From: Polynucleobacter sp. 15G-AUS-farblos
Lineage (GTDB): Bacteria > Pseudomonadota > Gammaproteobacteria > Burkholderiales > Burkholderiaceae
Direction: 5' to 3'
Assembly: GCF_018882445.1 (NCBI RefSeq)
Contig: NZ_JACVOM010000004.1
Coordinates: 1-64,000 of the forward strand
DNA: 64,000 bases
The notes below the pieces were generated by a model. That model ran no database searches. It was not told the origin of the DNA and was given only the letters and a program-made list of their open reading frames with translations. This document shows positions 56,601 through 64,000 of this stretch, piece after piece; the stretch's first letter is position 1, and the number at the start of each line of letters is the position of its first letter. Both the position numbers and the translations under genes were made by a program.

Positions 56601-57676
56601 AATTGAAGTGGTCCTAAAATGGCTTCAGCAAAAGCTTCTGAGCTATATGATCTAAACGCCGGTGAAGCCAAAAACTGTCTACCCGCCTCTTGATGCGAAA
56701 TGTAGTCCTGCTCACTCATTTTACTAAGATATTGATACAATTTTTGATAAGGATTAGGACTGCTTGCAAACTGGCGGAAATCGATAAAGCAGCCAGCAGG
56801 CACTAGACTCTCAACCTGCGGCTCCCCCCAATAAATAGGTACGCAGCCAGCAAATAAGGCATCAAATAGTTTCTCAGTAATGTAACCGGGAATGTCTTTA
56901 GCATTCTCGTAGCAAATACAAAAACGTGATTTTGATAAAACCTCAAACTTACTTTTAGCTGAACCCTGATAGCTTGGAAAAACTGCTTTTCCCATCAAAA
57001 AAGGTAATATTTTTTCTAAACGGTAGCGCCACTTACCTGACTTACCTTGACGTTTTTGCGGAACCATCCAACCATTACCAAACAAAGCAAAGTCTTTTAG
57101 CGCATTCTCTTCAAACCATCGAATGGCTTTCACCCTCTCAGAATAAAGTTCGCGAGCATCGGGTACATTTGCATGACGGTTACTGCCAATCAATATACAA
57201 AAAAGATCGCGCTTAGCAAATCCTGGATTGGCTATCTGATTTACCTTAAATGCTCTAGGCAGAACATTAGGATATGCAATAGGAAACTTGGGAGTGGATA
57301 CTGTTTTTTTATTCAGCGCATCCCCCAAATCTCCGCTGAGTAAAACTTGGTCCCAAGTAAATATCCCATCAAATTGATTTAAATAATCAGCATCGCCATT
57401 GATAGGGACTGTCAACTCTGTTTCGAAACGAATCAGATAGTTCTTGCAATTGTTAATAGGGGTAATTGGTAATGACTCAAGATAGAGCGTCGCGCTAGGG
57501 GTAAGTCCTTTTTTCTGCAGCACATCTATAGTGTGTAATTCAATGCCCCGCTCTGCTGCTTTGGCCCGCAGAACTCTGAAGGGCTCCAGACAATCATCGC
57601 GATTTCTCAGGCTTTGAGGATTAAATAAATCATCATCCCCCGCCTCCCAGCCCACAATTCCTAAGGTCTGTTTCAT
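56597..57676 (-). CDS. GT10 family alpha-1,3/4-fucosyltransferase-like protein
   Basis: From ATG 57676 the product has 359 residues. The C-terminal half has the GT10 donor motif [19 protein letters not shown] followed by [16 protein letters not shown], which defines this fucosyltransferase family. The N-terminal half is more variable. A TTG at 57697 would add seven residues. It is the first gene of the rfb run and is divergent from the GT11 gene by 70 bp. GDP-fucose genes (gmd, fcl) are absent here, so the donor is inferred from family only. Confidence 0.88.
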   Translation of the reverse strand: MKQTLGIVGWEAGDDDLFNPQSLRNRDDCLEPFRVLRAKAAERGIELHTIDVLQKKGLTPSATLYLESLPITPINNCKNYLIRFETELTVPINGDADYLNQFDGIFTWDQVLLSGDLGDALNKKTVSTPKFPIAYPNVLPRAFKVNQIANPGFAKRDLFCILIGSNRHANVPDARELYSERVKAIRWFEENALKDFALFGNGWMVPQKRQGKSGKWRYRLEKILPFLMGKAVFPSYQGSAKSKFEVLSKSRFCICYENAKDIPGYITEKLFDALFAGCVPIYWGEPQVESLVPAGCFIDFRQFASSPNPYQKLYQYLSKMSEQDYISHQEAGRQFLASPAFRSYSSEAFAEAILGPLQL

Positions 57677-57746
57677 ATTCAATAGTAGTTGATGCAATTA
57701 GACAAAGGGAAGATGAGAGTTAAATTAATGTTCTAATTATAAGGTT

Positions 57747-58637
57747 ATGACGATTTCATCTTACCTTCAGGGCGGTCTTGGCAATCAAATGTTTCAGTAC
57801 GCGATTGCAAGGGCACTTTCGTTGCATTACAACGCAGACTTTACCCTGGATTGTTCTTGGTTTAATAAACTAGAGAAAGGTGTTACCCCACGAAAACTAG
57901 AATTACCACTGCTAAACATTGATCCCGCGTTATTCAAGAATAGCGGTAAGCTAACAACGAAAAAAAAGTTCCGATTTTTAATACAGCAATATTTACCTTT
58001 CGGCCCCATCATTCAAAGACAGGTCAATGCCTATGACTTTGACAAAGAAATATTTAATCTAAAAAATATTAATCGCAGAGACCTCTATCTTTTTGGATAC
58101 TGGCAATCTTATAGATATTTCAGCCACATTAGGTCATTACTTCAACTTGAATTTACTGCTCGCGAACTATTGCCTCAAGCTTACAAGCAGTATGAGTCTA
58201 AAATTCTGACATCTGAATCAGTAATGGTTCATGTACGCAGGGGTGACTATGTCAATTCACCATCGGCTTCTCATTTTCATGGCGCTTTAGATTTGGATTA
58301 TTACCAAACTGCATTGAAAGACATCCTCTCAATACATCCAAATGCTCATTTTTTTATTTTTTCAGATGATCTTGATTGGGCTAAATTGGCTTTACCCCAA
58401 GATCTTTCGATGACTTACATAGAAAATCTATCTCCTGATAATTCGACAATTCATGAGTTGGAGCTAATGACTTCTTGCAAACACCACATCATTGCAAATA
58501 GCTCTTTTAGCTGGTGGGGAGCATGGCTAAGAAAAAATAATGTGGGCAAAATTTATTCGCCCAATCGATGGATAAGCGATAGAAGCCTTGATCTCTCCAA
58601 CCTTATTCCAGGGGACTGGAATAAGCTCAAAGCTTAG
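57747..58637 (+). CDS. GT11 family alpha-1,2-fucosyltransferase-like protein
   Basis: The 296-residue product has the GT11 landmarks: YLQGGLGNQMFQYAIARAL at the front, the donor-site VHVRRGDYVN (about residues 160-169), FFIFSDDLDWAK and the C-terminal HHIIANSSFSWWGAWL. It probably transfers fucose to galactose in a surface glycan. It overlaps the convergent GT2 gene by 11 bp at the 3' ends. Confidence 0.93.
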   Translation: MTISSYLQGGLGNQMFQYAIARALSLHYNADFTLDCSWFNKLEKGVTPRKLELPLLNIDPALFKNSGKLTTKKKFRFLIQQYLPFGPIIQRQVNAYDFDKEIFNLKNINRRDLYLFGYWQSYRYFSHIRSLLQLEFTARELLPQAYKQYESKILTSESVMVHVRRGDYVNSPSASHFHGALDLDYYQTALKDILSIHPNAHFFIFSDDLDWAKLALPQDLSMTYIENLSPDNSTIHELELMTSCKHHIIANSSFSWWGAWLRKNNVGKIYSPNRWISDRSLDLSNLIPGDWNKLKA

Positions 58638-59625
58638 GGGTATCCAGAAAACTTCGTCGACCTTGCCAGCTTGCACAAGCAGCCACGATGATGCGCTCCA
58701 TCCTTGTCAAAGGAGTCCATAAACCATTTCCCCGAAATTGAAATCGAGCATACAGCTCACAATTTGCTGCAATCGAAATATTGGCAATTTTTCGATTAAT
58801 CAGGCGCATAAATTCAACCCCAAAAACTAAACGCTCCCTAAAGGTAAGAGTACGCGGTAGATAGGCCGGTGAGATCCCAAGACCCTCAAGATAACGAGAT
58901 TGATAAGACCTAAATACATTACGTGCTGCACTAATATGGTTAACACTAGTTTGGGTAGGATGTAGCCTGTAGATAATTAATTTTTGGGAAATATTAGAGA
59001 ACTTATATCCCGCTAGCGCAATTTCGGTCCACAAACAATAATCCTCTGCATGAATATAAGATTTAAGATAGGGATGCGCTCTAAATATCTCAATTCGCCC
59101 CATTACTGCGGGATTACATAAAGGACTGCAAACGGCCAATAGAGCCTGAATATCCGCATTTGAATGACGCTGCCTAGAAGGTTTTATAGCACCAGTACCT
59201 TGATTTAAAGTCCAATGATCTGCCCCACAAAGATCCGCATTTCCATCCTCTAAAAATTTCACCTGTAATGAGAGACGTTCTGGGAACGCAAGATCGTCAG
59301 CATCAAGTAACGCTAAATACTTTCCCTTGGCAATTTGCGCAATTTCATTTCGAGTCGCAATTAATCCACGATTTTTCGATGAGAAAATTTTGACGATCCT
59401 TGGGTCGTTGTAGCGATTAATGATATTAGGCGTACGATCAGTAGACCCATCATCGCAAATGATAAGCTCGAAATTTTGATAAGACTGGGCTAATATACTT
59501 TCAATTGCCTCAGCAATGTAATGCTCAGCATTAAAAGCAGGCATTGAAATACTGACTAGGGGCAATGAAGAGCTTGCTGCCTGAGCCGATGATCCAACTA
59601 CTCTTTGGTTTATATCTTGACTCAT
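58627..59625 (-). CDS. Glycosyltransferase family 2
   Basis: The 332-residue product has PLVSISMPAFNAEHYIAEAI, FELIICDDGSTDRTPNII, a DADDLAFPERLSLQ metal site and HAEDYCLWTEIALAGYK, all typical of GT-A family 2 transferases of O-antigen loci. It has no membrane helices. It follows the DUF6492-like gene by 6 bp and is part of the galE-led minus-strand run. The sugar is unknown. Confidence 0.9.
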   Translation of the reverse strand: MSQDINQRVVGSSAQAASSSLPLVSISMPAFNAEHYIAEAIESILAQSYQNFELIICDDGSTDRTPNIINRYNDPRIVKIFSSKNRGLIATRNEIAQIAKGKYLALLDADDLAFPERLSLQVKFLEDGNADLCGADHWTLNQGTGAIKPSRQRHSNADIQALLAVCSPLCNPAVMGRIEIFRAHPYLKSYIHAEDYCLWTEIALAGYKFSNISQKLIIYRLHPTQTSVNHISAARNVFRSYQSRYLEGLGISPAYLPRTLTFRERLVFGVEFMRLINRKIANISIAANCELYARFQFRGNGLWTPLTRMERIIVAACASWQGRRSFLDTPKL

Positions 59626-59631
59626 GAATAA

Positions 59632-60537
59632 TTAGAAATAACTTTGTAAATAACGTAAAAAACGTTTCGTTCTTTTTAATAATCTTGAAGGAAGAGATTT
59701 ACTCGGGGCACCATAATCTAATTCGGATTCCCAGGCAGACTGATAAATCACTCCGATAAAGTTTTGCATCAATGTCTCTTTAGTTTCACCCAAACGACGG
59801 GAAAGGTAGTAATGCCAGTCGTAGTGATAAATCCGAAACAAAGGTTCAATCATTCGCACTGGAATGGCTTCATATTTAAGCAAAGTTTCGCCATAAATTA
59901 AACTCTCTGGATACTCCGGAGTAATGAGATCCCAAAGCGTCATCCCCTTAGGCTGCAGATACTGTTGATCTAAAGACTTCCATACCTTAGCAGACCAGAT
60001 AAAAGGTGCAGGGGCACAGTAGTAATTTGGTCCGACCCTGCCAAACAAGGCCTTCACTGTTTCAGCTTCTTTGCGCAGCTCTCTCTCAACCCGAAGATGC
60101 CCACGATTGGTCGCCATCTGAAAGAGTTCTTTATTTTGATGCAGCACGGTGTAAGGAGAACCGTCTGGAGCTAAAAAAGCGGCCTTTCCAAAATCACGAA
60201 TAAAAATACTATCCGAATCAATGCATAAATAATTACTAGCTAAACCCAATCGCCAAAATTCAGACTTGATTACCTGCTGGGCAATACCGCCCGATCTTGT
60301 TTTCTGAATATCCTTTGGAGCACGTGGATTGGACTGAACTATTTCCTCGTCAGCAATCCATTGATAGCCCTGATTTTCTCCGACTAGTGCAAATAAAGCA
60401 TCTCGATCGGCTTGCGGAGTGGAGATATAAACAGGAATCGATTCAATATTATGTTTGCGTATCGATTCAAGCAAGCGCTTTACGCGCAATAAATCTCGAC
60501 GATAAGATTTGCAATATAGAACGAAATCGAATGGCAT
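59632..60537 (-). CDS. DUF6492-like glycan-locus protein
   Basis: The 301-residue product starts FDFVLYCKSYRRDLLRVKRL and has SIPVYISTPQADRDAL, then QQVIKSEFWRLGLASNYLCI and DSDSIFIRDF. This matches the uncharacterised DUF6492 family, whose DSD motif suggests a GT-A metal site. It sits between galE (stop and start directly adjacent) and the GT2 gene, so a transferase role is likely, but no activity is established. Confidence 0.75.
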   Translation of the reverse strand: MPFDFVLYCKSYRRDLLRVKRLLESIRKHNIESIPVYISTPQADRDALFALVGENQGYQWIADEEIVQSNPRAPKDIQKTRSGGIAQQVIKSEFWRLGLASNYLCIDSDSIFIRDFGKAAFLAPDGSPYTVLHQNKELFQMATNRGHLRVERELRKEAETVKALFGRVGPNYYCAPAPFIWSAKVWKSLDQQYLQPKGMTLWDLITPEYPESLIYGETLLKYEAIPVRMIEPLFRIYHYDWHYYLSRRLGETKETLMQNFIGVIYQSAWESELDYGAPSKSLPSRLLKRTKRFLRYLQSYF

Positions 60538-61548
60538 TTAAGATTCGTAACCCATCGGGTTTTGTGACTGCCAGCGCCAGCTATCTGCGCACATCTGCCC
60601 TAAATTGCGGCGCGCTTTCCAGCCCAGCAATTTCTCTGCAAGAGTGGGATCTGCATAGCAAGTGGCAATATCGCCAGGACGTCTATCGACCACCTGATAT
60701 GGAATGGGCTTACCAACGACATCGCTATACGCTTTTAGAACATCCATCACGCTATAACCCTGACCGGTACCCAAGTTGACCGTCAATGAGTCACGTCCAG
60801 CCAATAAATATTCCACTGCTTTCACATGGGCTTGGGCCAAATCCACGACATGGATGTAGTCTCTAACGCCTGTTCCATCAGGAGTAGACCAATCATCTCC
60901 ATACACTTTGAGTTCAGACATTCTGCCTGCTGCTACGCGGGCAACCAAAGGAGTAAGGTTGTTAGGAATGCCGCGAGGATCTTCACCAATTAATCCAGAC
61001 TCATGAGCGCCCACTGGATTGAAATAACGCAGGTAAGCAACACGCCAACTTGGATCAGAAACTTCTAAGTCGCGTAATACTTGCTCACTCATCAACTTGG
61101 TTTGACCGTAAGGATTGGTGGGCCGAACAGGGGACTGCTCGTTAATTGGTACAACGCTTGGATCACCATAGACTGTTGCAGAAGAACTAAATACGAAATT
61201 CTTACAGTTATTGGCTTGCATCACTTCAAGCAATGTCAGCAAACCCGCCAGATTATTTTGGTAATAACGCAGTGGCTGAGCCACGGATTCACCAACTGCT
61301 TTTAGCGCGGCAAAATGAATTACACCCTTAATGGGATACTTTTTAAAGACTGTCTCAAGGAATGCTTTATTACAAACATCACCCTCGATAAACTCTAATT
61401 TTTGTCCAGCCAGAGACTCTATACGAGCCAAAGCCAATGGGCTGGAATTAATGAAATTGTCTAAGCCGATAACGCGATTTCCAGCGAACAGCAATTCAAG
61501 CCACGTGTGTGAGCCAACATAGCCAGTGGCACCCGTTAAAAGAATCAT
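60538..61548 (-). CDS. galE: UDP-glucose 4-epimerase
   Basis: GalE interconverts UDP-glucose and UDP-galactose. The 336-residue SDR has LLTGATGYVGSHTWLELL, IHFAALKAVGESVAQPL, FSSSATVYGDP, NPYGQTKLMSEQVLRDL with the Tyr-Lys pair, RYFNPVGAHESGLIGEDP and GVRDYIHVVDLAQAHVKA. It starts the run galE-DUF6492-GT2, with the next ATG directly after its stop (TAAATG). It is divergent from the ligase-like gene. Confidence 0.97.
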   Translation of the reverse strand: MILLTGATGYVGSHTWLELLFAGNRVIGLDNFINSSPLALARIESLAGQKLEFIEGDVCNKAFLETVFKKYPIKGVIHFAALKAVGESVAQPLRYYQNNLAGLLTLLEVMQANNCKNFVFSSSATVYGDPSVVPINEQSPVRPTNPYGQTKLMSEQVLRDLEVSDPSWRVAYLRYFNPVGAHESGLIGEDPRGIPNNLTPLVARVAAGRMSELKVYGDDWSTPDGTGVRDYIHVVDLAQAHVKAVEYLLAGRDSLTVNLGTGQGYSVMDVLKAYSDVVGKPIPYQVVDRRPGDIATCYADPTLAEKLLGWKARRNLGQMCADSWRWQSQNPMGYES

Positions 61549-61682
61549 TGCAATTTATCCGCCAATGTAAGCACTTGATTAACTCGGAAACTCAAGAAAC
61601 ATCATCCTTTATCTACCCCCGAGCAGATTGATAAAGGGGTGGGAGGCCGACATTCCCAATTTAGCCGTTATTATTTGATTAT

Positions 61683-63080
61683 ATGAAACCTATTGGCTCA
61701 AACCGCTCTTTCCCTATTTTGAGCGCCTTGATCATCTTCATCAGCACTGCTTTGCTGGCCGTTTGGTCCCTTAAAAATACGATTGCCCTACGTAATACGC
61801 TTTTAGCCACCGGCACCTTATTAGCCCTCTTATTGCTCTGGCAGTATTCACGAGGAAAAGGCTCCAAGAGCAACTCTAGCTCCTCTTCAAGCTCCTGGGC
61901 CCAATACACACCTCTTATTCTTTCCTTTGCGATGCTTATTTGGGTGGTGATTCACTACCTCTTATTTAGCAACGAATCTGGGCAGCAATTTCAAGAGCTC
62001 AGCAGCACCTGGCTCAGAGTCCTAGAATCAATCTTTATTGGCCTGGCAACTGGCCTTGTATTACGCGAGCATCCTCGCCGTGCACAATTTTTATGGCTGG
62101 GGATATTCGGCAGCTTTATTTATCTCCTCATTCATTACCTTGGGATGTATTTCCAGACTGGCCAGGCATTTATGCCGAACTATTATTTTTCCAGCCCCTT
62201 TGGTAACAAAATTAATACCGTATTGATGGGTGGCCTATTTATTAGCGCCATTTGTGGATCTGCTGCCACTGCGCTCATTCACAATCGCCCAAGTTACCCA
62301 TGGCCAATCTATTGTTATTGGCTCTTGGGTGTACTAACGATCCTATTTGCCTTTACCACCATCATTGATACACGCAATGGCGTAGGCGTAGGCATCATCT
62401 TGATTGTAAGCTGGCTTCTCTTTGTGGGTGCTTCAAAACTCAAACAGCAGATGGAGCTCAGAAAATTAGATTGGAAAATCTGGCTAGTCCCTCTGATTCC
62501 CACCGTCTTGATCATCATCTTTATTCAGCAACACTTAAGTATTAATCGTGGCTGGAATCACTTTGTGGATGACGTGACAGTTGCCATCAAAATTGATGAA
62601 GTGCCGAATTGGCAAGATGTTCAAAAATATGGCTACCCCAATACTGCCTCTGGCGAACAGGTCTATCCCAACAACTATGAGCGTGCTGCTTGGGCTGCAG
62701 CCGGCGTTCACTCAATTACACAAAACCCTCTAGGCTATGGACTACTTGAGCATTCATTAAGTAAAGTCATTCGCAAGTCCTATCCGGAAGCCACGATTCG
62801 GTCTTCCCATAGCGCCTGGATTGATTTAGGTTTGGCATTCGGCATTCCAGGCCTCTTCCTGACTTTGGGAGCATTACTCTCTACAGTCGTCTTGGCCCTG
62901 AGAAGCAATTCACCTAACCGTTTAGTCGTCATTTGGATTACGGCCGATTTACTACTAACTTTCACGATTGCAGAGGTCAGCAGTAAGCACACGATTGAAA
63001 TTCTATTTTTCTGTATCGCCCTGCTTAACACCATGTTGCTAGGTCAGAAAAACTTCCAGAGTAATACAGCGCTGAATTGA
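61683..63080 (+). CDS. O-antigen ligase (WaaL/Wzy) family membrane protein
   Basis: The 465-residue product has about ten membrane helices. A large periplasmic loop contains NYERAAWAAAGVHSITQNPLGYG and RSSHSAWIDLGLAFGIPGLF, in the place of the His-containing signature of O-antigen ligases. A Ser-rich stretch (SKSNSSSSSSSW) lies in the loop between the second and third helices. It probably joins O-antigen to lipid A-core or polymerises it. It converges on the WcaJ-like gene. Confidence 0.85.
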   Translation: MKPIGSNRSFPILSALIIFISTALLAVWSLKNTIALRNTLLATGTLLALLLLWQYSRGKGSKSNSSSSSSSWAQYTPLILSFAMLIWVVIHYLLFSNESGQQFQELSSTWLRVLESIFIGLATGLVLREHPRRAQFLWLGIFGSFIYLLIHYLGMYFQTGQAFMPNYYFSSPFGNKINTVLMGGLFISAICGSAATALIHNRPSYPWPIYCYWLLGVLTILFAFTTIIDTRNGVGVGIILIVSWLLFVGASKLKQQMELRKLDWKIWLVPLIPTVLIIIFIQQHLSINRGWNHFVDDVTVAIKIDEVPNWQDVQKYGYPNTASGEQVYPNNYERAAWAAAGVHSITQNPLGYGLLEHSLSKVIRKSYPEATIRSSHSAWIDLGLAFGIPGLFLTLGALLSTVVLALRSNSPNRLVVIWITADLLLTFTIAEVSSKHTIEILFFCIALLNTMLLGQKNFQSNTALN

Positions 63081-63097
63081 AGTTTCTGAGTTAATGC

Positions 63098-64000
63098 TTA
63101 GTACGCGTTTTTATTTACAAAGCCGCGGAAGATCGTAAAGAAAATAATTTTTAGGTCCAGCCATAAGGACCAATTCTCGATGTAATACAAATCATGCTCA
63201 ATACGGGCGTTGAGATCAGTATCGCCACGCCAACCGTGAATCTGCGCCCAGCCTGTAATACCCGCTTTGACTAAATGCTTCTTCATATAGTCTGGAATTT
63301 CTTTTTTAAACTGCTCCACAAAAACAGGGCGCTCTGGTCTAGGACCAACGATAGACATCTTGCCCTGCAAGACATTAAAAAACTGTGGTAACTCATCTAG
63401 ACTGGTGGAGCGTAACCATTTAGAAAATGGCGTGACTGATTTGTTTGCCGAACCGCCCCAAACTACCTTACCCTCTTCCAGATCGACTGGCATGGTTCGG
63501 AACTTGTAGATCTCAAAGACTTCACCATTCCAGCCCACGCGCTCCTGGCGATAAAACACGGGCCCCGGCGAGCTGAGTTTCACGCCAATCGCCAGTATCA
63601 GCATCAGCGGGCTAATGAAAATCAAAATCAAAATGGATAAACAGAAATCTTCCATAGATTTGAGGAATAAATTCATGCCCGTCATGGGGGTGCCGTAAAG
63701 ATCAATCATCTGCATACCCAAGACTTCGCTCACTCCGTGATTAATCAATCGGAATGAAAACCAGTCTGGCACAAAGCGAATCGTTGCGGTACTCATCTGC
63801 AAATGCTCCATCACCATGCGCATTTGTGAGCCATCGCCCATAGGCAGGGCTAGCCAAATTTCATTCAAGGGTTGTTTTGCAAGCTCATCTAGCTTGCTTG
63901 CATCTAAGTCTCTTAACTGCAATTGCACTCGGTACCCAGACCATGGTGACTCACTGATGCGGCGAGCAATTTCATCAGCAGTTCCGCCTGAGCCGACGAT
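63098..64000 (-). CDS. WcaJ-like undecaprenyl-phosphate sugar phosphotransferase, partial (5' end outside window)
   Basis: The frame is open from the stop at 63098 to the window edge; an internal GTG at 63928 is not the real start. The upstream codons read IVGSGGTADEIARRISESPW, part of the N-terminal nucleotide-binding-like domain of this family. The C-terminal catalytic domain has a membrane helix, SSPGPVFYRQERVGWNG, IYKFRTMPVD, RSTSLDELPQFFNVLQG, MSIVGPRPERPVFVEQF and a final FVNKNAY, like E. coli WcaJ. It transfers a sugar-1-phosphate (likely glucose or galactose) to undecaprenyl phosphate to start glycan synthesis. Confidence 0.9.
   Translation of the reverse strand: MVGSGGTADEIARRISESPWSGYRVQLQLRDLDASKLDELAKQPLNEIWLALPMGDGSQMRMVMEHLQMSTATIRFVPDWFSFRLINHGVSEVLGMQMIDLYGTPMTGMNLFLKSMEDFCLSILILIFISPLMLILAIGVKLSSPGPVFYRQERVGWNGEVFEIYKFRTMPVDLEEGKVVWGGSANKSVTPFSKWLRSTSLDELPQFFNVLQGKMSIVGPRPERPVFVEQFKKEIPDYMKKHLVKAGITGWAQIHGWRGDTDLNARIEHDLYYIENWSLWLDLKIIFFTIFRGFVNKNAY

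Overview
The window looks like a chromosomal segment of a low-to-moderate GC betaproteobacterium of the Burkholderiaceae, most likely Polynucleobacter or a close relative. This is inferred from gene content and order (tolQRAB-pal-cpoB-queC, glyA-nrdR, ribBX-ribH-nusB, exbBD-lpxK-trm112-kdsB-adk), a Tat-exported HiPIP, and a riboflavin enzyme variant typical of Proteobacteria. It was not checked against a database. There are no rRNA or tRNA genes, insertion sequences, prophage or CRISPR arrays that I can see.

Layout. (1) 1-18.8 kb is a surface-glycan region. It holds three large GT-C type membrane transferases that share a C-terminal beta-rich module, two acyltransferase-3 proteins, GT61, GT25, GT4 and GT2 transferases, an O-antigen ligase/polymerase-like protein, and a nucleotide-sugar reductase paired with a GT4. 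(2) 18.8-31.5 kb is mostly housekeeping. It holds a 41-residue small ORF, HiPIP behind a Fur-box-like palindrome, two unknown lipoproteins at the end of a plsY-MAPEG-folE operon, xerD, yajQ, murB, xseA, and an exbBD-lpxK-trm112-kdsB-adk block followed by a DPM1-like GT2. (3) 31.5-45.4 kb holds nrdR/glyA, the complete Tol-Pal operon, queC, a HigBA-type toxin-antitoxin pair with a compact promoter/operator, ribD-ribE, a four-gene minor-pilin cluster and ribBX-ribH-nusB. (4) 45.4-52 kb holds a helically phased TATACA repeat upstream of a succinate-semialdehyde dehydrogenase, then uppP, a DUF2721-like gene, a UDP-glucuronate decarboxylase, trmB and a TolC-type efflux protein. (5) 52-64 kb is a second glycan locus: waaC, complete rfbBDAC, GT10 and GT11 fucosyltransferases, GT2, a DUF6492-like protein, galE, an O-antigen ligase-like protein and a WcaJ-like initiating transferase cut by the window edge.

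How the parts fit. LpxK, KdsB and WaaC act on lipid A, Kdo and inner core. RfbBDAC, GalE and the UDP-xylose synthase make sugar donors. The WcaJ-like enzyme and UppP start the cycle and recycle undecaprenyl phosphate. The transferases build and decorate the glycan, and the ligase-like proteins polymerise or attach it. The DPM1-like GT2 could supply polyprenyl-phosphate sugars to the GT-C enzymes. The least explained items are the shared C-terminal module, two minor pilins that start exactly at the mature N-terminus, the TATACA array, the toxin-antitoxin promoter that predicts a leaderless transcript, and a histone-H1-like tail on FolE.
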